Positions 16,978 through 24,860 of a DNA stretch of 32,442 bases are shown here, piece by piece. This stretch comes from JADJPL01 sp964607915 (lineage in GTDB: Bacteria; Bacteroidota; Bacteroidia; Chitinophagales; Saprospiraceae). A model generated the notes under the pieces. The model saw only the letters and a program-made list of their open reading frames with translations. It searched no databases and was not told where the DNA came from. The DNA lies in the NCBI GenBank assembly GCA_964607915.1, contig CAZSMU010000029.1:1-32442 (forward strand), read 5' to 3'. A program made the translations under genes and the position numbers. Numbering within the stretch: the first letter of the stretch is position 1; every line of letters starts with the position of its first letter.

Positions 16978-17042
16978 TGGACTTTCCGCGAGCGATTAAA
17001 AACCCTCCTCTTCCTGCTCGGCGCCCCCTCGCTACAAGTCCA
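16978..17042. repeat. Possible degenerate relative of the palindromic repeat
   Basis: The outer ends TGGACTT (16978-16984) and AAGTCCA (17036-17042) are inverted, and the right side CCCCCTCGCTACAAGTCC closely resembles the CCCCCTCGCAACAAGTC terminus of copy B. The element is only 65 bp and lacks the central TATAGC part. It lies between the DUF1801 gene and the 80-aa gene, in a 172-bp stretch with no other recognisable feature. Confidence 0.45.
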
Positions 17043-17087
17043 TCTGAGTAAAATCCTTTTTCTGCCTGATTTTTTCAACATGCCTAT

Positions 17088-17330
17088 ATGAAACGCCATC
17101 ACCGCCCTTACCGCCAGATGCTCGCCATGCTCACCCTCGTCGTGGTAAGCCTTTGTTCTTTCGCGTACCTCACCCATGCTTCCCGGGAACTCGAACAGCC
17201 CGGACAAGGAACCACGAGCTCGGAGCTCTACGAAGACCACAGCGAGGTACAGCCGCATAAAGTGCTCCCCGACCTGGAACTACTCCGCAAACTCTGGGAG
17301 TTTGGCAAACAATTCATGCCCGCCAACTAA
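17088..17330 (+). CDS. Small exported or membrane-anchored protein, unknown
   Basis: An 80-residue hypothetical protein. A basic N-terminus (KRHHRPYRQ) is followed by a hydrophobic helix (MLAMLTLVVVSLCSFAYLTH) that could be a signal peptide or a membrane anchor; the remaining 50 residues are charged and end in LPDLELLRKLWEFGKQFMP, probably an amphipathic helix. Third codon positions are GC-rich like the neighbouring genes, which supports real coding. No family is recognised. Its TAA stop shares bases with the TAG stop of the convergent MBL gene (CTAA at 17327-17330). Confidence 0.6.
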   Translation: MKRHHRPYRQMLAMLTLVVVSLCSFAYLTHASRELEQPGQGTTSSELYEDHSEVQPHKVLPDLELLRKLWEFGKQFMPAN

Positions 17331-18223
17331 GCCGACTCTTCTTTTTCCCGTTTTTTTGTCCAATAGCGCAACAGCCCTGCTACGCTCATCCAGGCGGGGT
17401 TGGCTGCCTCGTATTGCCGTATGCCTGTTTCATCCAGTCCTGCCGCGACGAGCTCGTCTTTCACAAACTGCTGAAAAAGCGGGGTTACTTCTTCTGGTGG
17501 AGTCTTTTTCTCGAAATGGGGAAGCATCCATTGCGCCCACGACAAAAGATTGGCCTCCAGGGTATCCAGGTGTGCAGCTATATCGAATACAGGCCCGTAA
17601 TGCGTCAGATAGAGGGTCTTCAAAGGAAGGCTGCGCAGCAAAGCGATGGAGGCACGCCAGTCCTCTATCTGAATGTCAGGGGGCGGACAAGGGGGCGCGA
17701 GGATGCCCTGCCCTATTTTCACACCGGCTACATCTCCTGTGAAAGCGGAATCGCCCCACTGCCAAACGATGTGGTGTACGGCATGCCCGGGGGTATGCCA
17801 GGCCGTGAATACCTCGGCTCCAACAGAAATAGCTTCTCCATGCGCAACGGTCTTCAGGCGCTCAGCAGGAAGCGCGCGCATTTCCCCCCAGAGGCGGTCC
17901 ATCTCCTCGCCGTAAATGCGCCGTGCCGACTCCATCAGGCGGTCGGGTTGCAGCAAATGCCTGGCACCCAGCGGATGCACGTAAATATCGGCACCCGCTT
18001 CGGCAAGCGCCCAGGCAGCCCCGGCGTGGTCCAGGTGGATATGCGTCAGGAATACAGCGCGCACATCGGAAGGGGCGTACCCATACCGGGCGAGCCCTTC
18101 CCGGAGAGCGGGAAAAGTAGAATGAGGACCCGTCTCCACCAGTACGGGCCCTGCTTCGGTCTCTATGAGAAAGGCTGCAATCGTCTCCGGCAGTCCTTTG
18201 AAATGCAAATCGAGGAGATACAT
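17327..18223 (-). CDS. MBL-fold metal-dependent hydrolase
   Basis: A 298-residue metallo-beta-lactamase-fold enzyme. The first metal motif is LTHIHLDHAG (59-68; H61, H63, D65, H66). It is followed by AWHTPGHAVHHI with the next His ligand, FTGDVAG with the bridging Asp, and LTHYGPVFD with the last His. This is a full two-metal site. The C-terminal 60 residues form a helical extension. Substrate is unknown; glyoxalase-II-like and thioester or lactone hydrolases share this layout. The ATG at 18223 is chosen over a TTG two codons earlier. It begins 12 bp after the acyl-CoA dehydrogenase stop, so the two are probably cotranscribed; a role in hydrolysing an acyl thioester is possible but only inferred from that. 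Confidence 0.88.
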   Translation of the reverse strand: MYLLDLHFKGLPETIAAFLIETEAGPVLVETGPHSTFPALREGLARYGYAPSDVRAVFLTHIHLDHAGAAWALAEAGADIYVHPLGARHLLQPDRLMESARRIYGEEMDRLWGEMRALPAERLKTVAHGEAISVGAEVFTAWHTPGHAVHHIVWQWGDSAFTGDVAGVKIGQGILAPPCPPPDIQIEDWRASIALLRSLPLKTLYLTHYGPVFDIAAHLDTLEANLLSWAQWMLPHFEKKTPPEEVTPLFQQFVKDELVAAGLDETGIRQYEAANPAWMSVAGLLRYWTKKREKEESA

Positions 18224-18235
18224 CGTCAAATCGTC

Positions 18236-20038
18236 TTAATTGATACATTCGGGCCGTGCGTCAAGGGTCACGCGGCGAGGGCTGTGCAGCCGGGCTTCGA
18301 GGCCCAGTGTTTTGGGCAGCTCATATTCAAAAAAGTAGGCCATCGCATCCAGTTTGCCCTGGTAAAACTCCCCCTCCGGCCCCTGCCGGGGGTTGTTTTC
18401 CAGCCCTTGCTGCGCCACGATACCCTGCTTCAGCCACTGCCAGGCAATGACCACCAGACCAAAGTTTTCGAGGTAGAGCGTCGCGTCGGCCAAAAAAGCT
18501 TCCGTTTCGCCGCGCATGGCGATTTCGATGAGGTGCATCGTCGTGCGGTGCAAAGCTGCGCTGCGTTGGGCCAATGCCTCCGCAAAGGGCTTGAGCTCCT
18601 CTTTTCCGTGCGCCGTATCTATGGTTTCCCGAATGAGGTGCATCAGGGCCTTCATTGCCTTGCCTTCCCCCAGGAATACCTTGCGCCCCAACAGGTCTAA
18701 TCCATGGATACCAGTTGTGCCCTCATAGATGGCGTTTATCCGGATATCGCGGTACATCTGCTCCAGCGGGAAATCATCGGTATAGCCGGCACCGCCTAAT
18801 ACCTGCATACCCTGGCTCACCGCCAGAGTACCCATCTCGGCGGGGAAGGTCTTGGCAACAGGAGTGAGCAGCTCCAGAAGCAGCTCCAGCTCTTTTGCCT
18901 TCTCCGGATCCGCGGTGCGGGCCTGGTCGGCATATAGACTGCACTGCAACAGCAGGGCGATGCTGCCCTCTACGACCGATTTCTGAAACAGCAACATACG
19001 CCGCACGTCGGCGTGCTGTATAATGGGAATGGGAGGCTGAGTGGCATCCTTATTGGAAGGAAGCCGCCCCTGCAGGCGTTCGTGGGCGTACTTCAGAGAG
19101 GCGTAGTACGCCGCCGATGCCGTACCTACCGACAACAGCCCAGTGGCGATACGCGCCTCATTCATCATCTGGAACATGTAGGGCAGGCCCTTGTGCGGCT
19201 CTCCGACCAGGTACCCCAGGCAGTCGCCCTGCTCGCCGAGCATGAGATGCGCGGCCACGTAGCCCTTTTGCCCCATTTTACCATAAATTCCAGCGGTGGT
19301 AACGTGGTTATCTACCCATTGCCCTTCCTCTGGCCGGAATTTGGGCACGACGAAGAGCGAAATGCCCTTCGTCCCGGCCGGAGCGCCCTGGATGCGGGCC
19401 AACAACAAGTGCACTACGTTGTCCACAGCGTTGTGGTCGCCCCCGGAGATATAGATTTTTTGCCCCCGGATCTTGTATACGCCTTCCGTTAGCGGCTCTG
19501 CGCTGGAGATCAGGTCGGAAAGCGAGCTGCCCGCCTGCGGCTCCGTCAGCGCCATAGTACCCTGCCACTCACCGGAGTATAATTTGGGCAGGTAGGTTTC
19601 TTTCAAAGCATCGGAGCCAAAGGACTGAATCAGGTTGGCCGCCCCGGCACTCAGGAAAGGATGGGCGGCCAGGTTTGCGTTCGCTGCGTAAAAGAGGAAG
19701 AGCGATGCGTTGAGCAGCACGAGCGGCATTTGCTGTCCGCCGTTTTCGTAGGCGTGGGGCGCTGCGACCCAGCCCCCTTCTGCGATTGCACGGATCCCCG
19801 GGCGCATGGCGGGGTGTACCACGACGACACCATCTTTGAAGACGGCTTTGTTCTTGTCCATATCCCGGTAAAAGGGAAACAGGTAGCGATCTGCCGTTTG
19901 CTGCGCCGCATCCAGGGTCATATCAATGGATTCCTGGTCGTAGGCTTCAAAGAAAGGATGGGCGCTGAGCGCTCTGATCTGTAGAACCTCGTTGAGCACA
20001 AAGCGGAGGTTTCGGATACTGGCGTACGAATTCGTCAT
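18236..20038 (-). CDS. Acyl-CoA dehydrogenase (large, DmdC-like C-terminal domain)
   Basis: A 600-residue flavin-dependent acyl-CoA dehydrogenase, about 200 residues longer than the short-chain enzymes. It shows the FAD/substrate segment MALTEPQAGSSLSD, the beta domain KIRGQKIYISGGDH, the helical domain and signature ending in QMYRDIRINAIYEGTTGIHGLDLL, whose YEGTTGI glutamate is the expected catalytic base. The C-terminal 120 residues match the extra helical domain found in DmdC/AidB-like members (3-methylmercaptopropionyl-CoA dehydrogenase and related enzymes). The precise acyl-CoA substrate cannot be told. The ATG at 20038 (MTNSYASIRN) is preferred over one at 20068. It is between fmt (55 bp upstream) and the MBL hydrolase. 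Confidence 0.92.
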   Translation of the reverse strand: MTNSYASIRNLRFVLNEVLQIRALSAHPFFEAYDQESIDMTLDAAQQTADRYLFPFYRDMDKNKAVFKDGVVVVHPAMRPGIRAIAEGGWVAAPHAYENGGQQMPLVLLNASLFLFYAANANLAAHPFLSAGAANLIQSFGSDALKETYLPKLYSGEWQGTMALTEPQAGSSLSDLISSAEPLTEGVYKIRGQKIYISGGDHNAVDNVVHLLLARIQGAPAGTKGISLFVVPKFRPEEGQWVDNHVTTAGIYGKMGQKGYVAAHLMLGEQGDCLGYLVGEPHKGLPYMFQMMNEARIATGLLSVGTASAAYYASLKYAHERLQGRLPSNKDATQPPIPIIQHADVRRMLLFQKSVVEGSIALLLQCSLYADQARTADPEKAKELELLLELLTPVAKTFPAEMGTLAVSQGMQVLGGAGYTDDFPLEQMYRDIRINAIYEGTTGIHGLDLLGRKVFLGEGKAMKALMHLIRETIDTAHGKEELKPFAEALAQRSAALHRTTMHLIEIAMRGETEAFLADATLYLENFGLVVIAWQWLKQGIVAQQGLENNPRQGPEGEFYQGKLDAMAYFFEYELPKTLGLEARLHSPRRVTLDARPECIN

Positions 20039-20093
20039 GGCGTATTGATTTTGATGGACTGGTTGCAAGCAGTTGACAAGGAGATATATCCAA

Positions 20094-21020
20094 TCAAGAC
20101 AAATGGAAACGGAAACCGTTCAAAAATTCACGAACCGGCATCCGGCGGCGGCCCTGGAGCTGCAATTCCTCCAGACAGACAGCGCCGTCGGCGGTCTGCA
20201 CTTTGACGTAGGTCTTGTGGTCGGTAAGGATGGTACCCGGAAGGCCACCCGGAGAGGACGGGTCTTTCGTGGCGCGCAGGACTTTTATTTCCTGTTCCTC
20301 ATGCATCATCCATGCGCCTGGGTAAGGGCTCATGCCCCGGATAAAATTATGGACTTGTTCGCAGGGTTGGTTAAAATCAATCCGGCAGGTATCGTGGAAT
20401 ATTTTGGGCGCATACGTCGCCAGGCTGTCGTCTTGCCGACAGGGCTGTACTGCCTCCCGGGCAATGGCGTGTACCGTTTTCAGCACTAATTGGGCCCCCA
20501 ACAGCATCATTCGGTCGTGTAACTCCCCAGCGGTTTCGTTCTCCCCTATCGGCAGGGATTCCTGGAAAAGTACGGAGCCCGTATCAATGTCTTTATTGAT
20601 AAAAAAAGTAGTCACTCCCGTCTCTTTTTCTCCCCGGATGACCGCCCAGTTGATAGGGGCAGCGCCGCGATACTTGGGCAAAAGGGAACCGTGCAGGTTG
20701 AACGTGCCGTACTCCGGCATAGCCCACACCCCCTCCGGCAACCTGCGGAACGCCACGACGACCTGTAAATTGGCCTGGTAACTGCGCAGTTCCTCCAGGA
20801 ATTCCGGGGACTTGAGGCTCGCCGGTTGCAATACGGGGATTCCGTAGGCGAGGGCGCGTTTTTTAACCGCTGTCGCCACTGCTCCTTCGCGCCCCCGGCG
20901 AGCCGGTGCGTCGGCGGCCGTCACGACAGCGGCGACCTCAAAGCCGTTTTCCACCAATCCCTCCAGAGAAGGCACTGCAAATTCCGGGGTACCCATAAAG
21001 ACAATCCGCAAATGGCGCAT
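20094..21020 (-). CDS. fmt: Methionyl-tRNA formyltransferase
   Basis: A 308-residue enzyme that formylates initiator Met-tRNA using 10-formyltetrahydrofolate. The N-terminal formyltransferase domain starts RIVFMGTPEFAVPSLEGL and holds the catalytic set N108/H110 in FNLHGSLLPKYRGAAPINW and D146 in DIDTGSVLF. The C-terminal beta-barrel tRNA-binding domain (about 205-308) is present, so the gene is complete. Length and motifs are standard. The 233-bp divergent region to the C39 exporter contains a perfect 10-bp palindrome GACACGTGTC (21060-21069) and a short hairpin TTCCCG-N7-CGGGAA (21079-21097), of unknown meaning. Confidence 0.97.
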   Translation of the reverse strand: MRHLRIVFMGTPEFAVPSLEGLVENGFEVAAVVTAADAPARRGREGAVATAVKKRALAYGIPVLQPASLKSPEFLEELRSYQANLQVVVAFRRLPEGVWAMPEYGTFNLHGSLLPKYRGAAPINWAVIRGEKETGVTTFFINKDIDTGSVLFQESLPIGENETAGELHDRMMLLGAQLVLKTVHAIAREAVQPCRQDDSLATYAPKIFHDTCRIDFNQPCEQVHNFIRGMSPYPGAWMMHEEQEIKVLRATKDPSSPGGLPGTILTDHKTYVKVQTADGAVCLEELQLQGRRRMPVREFLNGFRFHLS

Positions 21021-21190
21021 GGTTCTATCTGTGTTTTGCCCCTCCTCGCCGCCCCTGCTGACACGTGTCGGCCGGGTTTTCCCGCTCGCGACGGGAAGGA
21101 CTTTGTCAAATTAAAGTGAAAATATTAAAAAAAAGATGTGAAATGTGCTATTAAAAAAGCAAGTTTCTAATATTTAAGTTTATTTTGTAT

Positions 21191-21231
21191 CGGTAATGCC
21201 CTAATCTTCAAAAGACAAGGGAAAATTACCG
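21191..21231 (+). promoter_or_regulatory. Hairpin in the presumed leader of the exporter operon
   Basis: CGGTAAT (21191-21197) and ATTACCG (21225-21231) form a 7-bp perfect inverted repeat with an inner CCCT/AGGG pair, ending 23 bp before the ABC exporter start. It is AT-rich around and could be a leader structure or an operator. No known regulator site is recognised. Confidence 0.3.
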
Positions 21232-21253
21232 AGGCAAGCACTTTGTTACGAGC

Positions 21254-23431
21254 ATGAGAGGGTTTCCGTTCTATCAACAATTGGACGCTATGGATTGTGG
21301 CGCTACGTGCCTTCGCATGGTTGCGAAGTACCACGGCCGTGTCTATAGCCTCCATTACCTGCGGGAGCTGACCTTCATCGGGAAGCAAGGGGTCTCCCTG
21401 CTCGAAATCAGCGACGCCGCCGAACACATCGGATTCCAGACCCTGGCCGTCGAGACCAACTACGAACAGTTTTCGTCCGTCATCCCCCTGCCCTGTATCG
21501 CGCACTGGAAAAACGATCACTTCGTCGTGGTGTATCGGGTGGACAAGAACCATGTCTGGGTAGCCGATCCCGCCAACGCCAAATACAGGCTCACCCGGCA
21601 GGAGTTCCTGCAGCGCTGGACACCGGAAGGCAGCGACCAGGGGGTTCTGCTCCTGCTCCAAACCGCCCCGGAGTTCTTCAAGCACCAGGGCGAGGAGGTG
21701 GACAAAGGTCGTTTTTCCTACATCCTCAACTACTTCGGGCAATATCGGGGCCTCATCACCCAGCTTTTCTTCGGGCTTTTGTTGGGCAGTATCCTGCAGG
21801 TGCTCTTCCCCTTCATGCTCAAAGGGGTGGTAGATGTCGGCATCAGCACCAACGACCTGAACTTCATCAACCTCATCCTCATCGCCCAGTTGATGATCTA
21901 CGGAACCCAAATCGGCGTTGAATATGTCCGGAGCTGGATTCTGCTTCACGTGGGCATACGCGTCAATATCAGCCTGATTTCCGATTATCTCATCAAGTTG
22001 ACCAGGCTCCCGCTGCGCTTCTTCGACAGCAGGCTCGCCGGCGACCTCATCCAGCGGGTCAATGACCATGAGCGGGTACAGCGCTTTCTGAGCTCTACCT
22101 CCCTGCTTTCGTTTTTCTCCCTGATCAACCTGGTCGCCTTTGCCCTCGTACTCCTGACCTGGAACCTCACGGTCTTCTTCGTATATGTCGGGGGAGCAGT
22201 ACTCAACTTCAGTTGGGTACTCCTGTTCAGCCGCTGGCGCCGCGATCTGGACTACAAGCGCTTCGACCAGTCGGCAGAAAACCAGACCAACCTCATGGAG
22301 ATGATCTACGGGATGCAGGACATCAAAATGTTCAATGCGGAAAAACAAAAGCGATGGGCCTGGGAGCGCGTACAGTCGCAACTGTTCCGCACGAGCATGA
22401 GCAACCTGCGCCTGACCCAGTTCCAGAAAACAGGAGCCCTGGCCATCAACGAACTGAAAAACCTGATCATCGTCTATTTCGTAGCCCGCGCCGTCATACA
22501 AACGGAGATGACCCTGGGCATGCTGGTCGCAACCCAGTATATCATCGGCCAACTCAACAGCCAGGTAGGCCAGTTGCTGGAGTTTATGTTCTCCTACCAC
22601 GAAGCGGGAATCAGCCTGGCGCGCATGAACGAAATCCATACCCGCAGCGATGAAGAAAACCCGGAAGAAAAAATCACTATCCTACCCGAATACGGCAATA
22701 TCGCCCTGGAAAACGTCTCCTTCCAATACAGCGGCCCCCACTCCCCCGTCGTGCTGCGCAACCTCAACCTGCAAATTCCAAAGGGGAAGGTGACGGCTAT
22801 CGTCGGCAGAAGCGGCAGCGGGAAAACGACGTTGCTCAAACTCCTCCTGCACTTCTACGCCCCCAGTGAGGGCATCATACGGGTAGGGGATGTCAACCTG
22901 GCAAGCCTGAGCAATAAGCTGTGGCGGCAAAAATGCGGGGCAGTACTGCAAGACGGGTTTATTTTTTCCGATACCATCGCCCGGAACATCGCGCTGGGAG
23001 GCGATATCATTGACAAAGCCAAATTGCTGAAAGCGGTAAAAGTAGCTAATATCCAAAGTTTTATAGAGTCTTTAGATCTCGGGTACAACACGCCGGTGGG
23101 CCAAAACGGCATGGGCCTTAGCCAGGGGCAGAAGCAACGGATTCTCATCGCCCGCGCGGTCTATAAATCGCCGGAGTACCTCTTTTTCGACGAAGCAACC
23201 ACCGCCCTCGATTCCTTCAATGAAATGGTCATCATGGAAAACCTGCTTGAACATTTCGCCAACAAAACCATCGTCCTGGTCGCCCACCGCCTGAGCACCA
23301 TCAAACACGCCGACAACATCATCGTCATCGAAGACGGAGAGCTCGTGGAACAGGGCTCACACGAAGAATTGACCTACTCCCGCAAAGCCTACTTCCAACT
23401 CGTGCGCAACCAAATCGAACTGGGCGCATAA
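21254..23431 (+). CDS. C39 peptidase-containing ABC exporter (bacteriocin/peptide type)
   Basis: A 725-residue peptidase-containing ABC transporter. The N-terminal C39 cysteine protease domain (1-140) has Q9, C15 in DAMDCGATC, H89 in NDHFVVV and D105 in VADPA, the full catalytic set that cuts double-glycine leaders. A six-helix membrane domain follows (about 160-440; RLPLRFFDSRLAGDLIQRVND is a coupling region). The nucleotide-binding domain has Walker A GRSGSGKTT (518-526), Q566, the signature LSQGQ (622-626), Walker B LFFDEA (643-648) and H678. It should process and export a leader-bearing peptide across the inner membrane. The HlyD-type partner starts 11 bp downstream. No precursor peptide with a GG leader and no TolC-like gene were found in the window. 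Confidence 0.95.
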   Translation: MRGFPFYQQLDAMDCGATCLRMVAKYHGRVYSLHYLRELTFIGKQGVSLLEISDAAEHIGFQTLAVETNYEQFSSVIPLPCIAHWKNDHFVVVYRVDKNHVWVADPANAKYRLTRQEFLQRWTPEGSDQGVLLLLQTAPEFFKHQGEEVDKGRFSYILNYFGQYRGLITQLFFGLLLGSILQVLFPFMLKGVVDVGISTNDLNFINLILIAQLMIYGTQIGVEYVRSWILLHVGIRVNISLISDYLIKLTRLPLRFFDSRLAGDLIQRVNDHERVQRFLSSTSLLSFFSLINLVAFALVLLTWNLTVFFVYVGGAVLNFSWVLLFSRWRRDLDYKRFDQSAENQTNLMEMIYGMQDIKMFNAEKQKRWAWERVQSQLFRTSMSNLRLTQFQKTGALAINELKNLIIVYFVARAVIQTEMTLGMLVATQYIIGQLNSQVGQLLEFMFSYHEAGISLARMNEIHTRSDEENPEEKITILPEYGNIALENVSFQYSGPHSPVVLRNLNLQIPKGKVTAIVGRSGSGKTTLLKLLLHFYAPSEGIIRVGDVNLASLSNKLWRQKCGAVLQDGFIFSDTIARNIALGGDIIDKAKLLKAVKVANIQSFIESLDLGYNTPVGQNGMGLSQGQKQRILIARAVYKSPEYLFFDEATTALDSFNEMVIMENLLEHFANKTIVLVAHRLSTIKHADNIIVIEDGELVEQGSHEELTYSRKAYFQLVRNQIELGA

Positions 23432-23442
23432 ATACAAACCTC

Positions 23443-24747
23443 ATGTACCAGGACGATAATTTCGAAAAACGCAGCGAAGATGTCCAGGAAATCCTGGGTA
23501 CCCCGCCCCCCTGGCTCCTGCGCTGGGGCACCGTGGTCGCTTTCGTGGGCTTCGCCCTGCTGGCCTGGCTGAGCTATTGGGTCGAATATCCCGATATTGT
23601 GCGCGAACCCATTCGAATCACGTTCAAAGATCCTCCCGTGCGCTTTCGCGCCCAGGAGGGGAATTACATCGGACAGGTACTCGTAAGAGACAACCAGCGC
23701 GTCCAGGCCAACCAGGCACTGATGACGTTCCGCACCAGTGCCAACTTCAACCATATCCTGTTCCTCTCCGACCGAATCAAAAACCTGCCCAACGAGGAAG
23801 ATAGCACGCTAGCTGCTTTCTCTCTGGATACCGTGCTCATCCTCGGAGAGTTGCAAGAGGATTTGTACAATTTTTACGAAAAGCAGTCGGAATACCGGCA
23901 GGCTCGTATGAAGCAGGCTACGACAAAAGATATCCAGTCTCTGCAGCGGCAAATCAATAGCCTCGAAAGTGCTATCTCCGCCCGCCGCACGGCCCAGGGT
24001 AGAAACGCAGACCAGATAGACCGCATGGAGACCGACCTGCGCTTCGTAGAAATGCAGTATCAACTGGGACGGGTCTCCCTTGCTGAGGTGACGGCCCTGC
24101 GCAACCGCATTTCCTCCATGCAGGAGGAGCAACAGGCCCTGGATGCCGCCATCCGAGACCGACAGTTCGAAATCAATTCCCTGCGCGGGCGCATCGGCGC
24201 CGTCGAGCAGGGCTCCATCGCCAACCAGTCGGTGACCTCCACTGCCCTGTTCGACAGCTTCCTAAAGCTCAAACTCCGGGTCAACGCGTTCATCAAGGCC
24301 AATATCCTGATCGCGCCGTTTACAGGATCCGTCCAGATTACCGGCCGAAACATGGCGGCCGGGCAATTTGTCCAGGAAGGCGATGAACTCCTCGTCGTCC
24401 TGCCCCGCGGAGAACGGCAGCTCATCGGCGAAATGCTGATTCCGTTCGAAAAGTCAGGACAGGTGCGCACCGGACAGCGCGTGGCCATCCGGGTCAATGG
24501 CTACCCCTATGCCGAATACGGCTCCGTGATGGGCCTCGTATCCTGGAAGTCCAAAGTAGCCCGCAACGAGGGCAACCGGGTCGTAGTACCTATTGAAATC
24601 AAGCTCCCACAGCCGCTGGTCACCCATACCAACAAACCCATTTACGCCGATGAGGAACTCTCCGGCGATGCGCGCATCATCACCGCCGACCGCCGGTTTA
24701 TAGAACGCATACTCGGCTCTCCAAGCAATTGGAAACTAAAATGGTAA
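23443..24747 (+). CDS. HlyD-family periplasmic adaptor
   Basis: A 434-residue membrane fusion protein partner of the C39 exporter. A short cytoplasmic N-terminus with PPPWLLRWG leads into one transmembrane helix (about 26-46, VVAFVGFALLAWLSYWV). A lipoyl/barrel half follows (70-100, GNYIGQVLVRDNQRVQANQALM), then a long coiled-coil hairpin (about 110-260, rich in Gln/Arg/Glu), and the second lipoyl/barrel half (about 295-420, IAPFTGSVQITGRNMAAGQFVQEGDELLVV). This builds the periplasmic channel between exporter and an outer-membrane TolC-type pore. Spacing and order make a two-gene operon. A TolC-like gene is not in the window. Confidence 0.92.
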   Translation: MYQDDNFEKRSEDVQEILGTPPPWLLRWGTVVAFVGFALLAWLSYWVEYPDIVREPIRITFKDPPVRFRAQEGNYIGQVLVRDNQRVQANQALMTFRTSANFNHILFLSDRIKNLPNEEDSTLAAFSLDTVLILGELQEDLYNFYEKQSEYRQARMKQATTKDIQSLQRQINSLESAISARRTAQGRNADQIDRMETDLRFVEMQYQLGRVSLAEVTALRNRISSMQEEQQALDAAIRDRQFEINSLRGRIGAVEQGSIANQSVTSTALFDSFLKLKLRVNAFIKANILIAPFTGSVQITGRNMAAGQFVQEGDELLVVLPRGERQLIGEMLIPFEKSGQVRTGQRVAIRVNGYPYAEYGSVMGLVSWKSKVARNEGNRVVVPIEIKLPQPLVTHTNKPIYADEELSGDARIITADRRFIERILGSPSNWKLKW

Positions 24748-24786
24748 TCACCCCCCTCTCTCCTCCACTCCCCGCGTTGATTTGGA

Positions 24787-24818
24787 TTTGTTCCCTTGGC
24801 GCACAGTACCTATCTTTG
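24787..24818 (+). promoter_or_regulatory. Bacteroidota-type promoter for lpdA
   Basis: A TTTG -33 element (24787-24790) and a TATCTTTG -7 element (24811-24818, TAnnTTTG) are separated by 20 bp, close to the known Bacteroidota consensus. The predicted start site is about 35 bp before the lpdA ATG. Confidence 0.65.
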
Positions 24819-24860
24819 CGGCCTTCAATGAATTCAACCATCTAAAAAGCATTAAAGGAT

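Noticed and set aside
17414..18700. Plus-strand 428-aa frame across the MBL and acyl-CoA dehydrogenase genes
   Set aside because: It spans two convincing minus-strand genes and has no domain features.
21167..22639. Long minus-strand frame (490 aa) across the exporter gene
   Set aside because: It is antisense to a fully motif-bearing C39 ABC transporter and shows no domain of its own.
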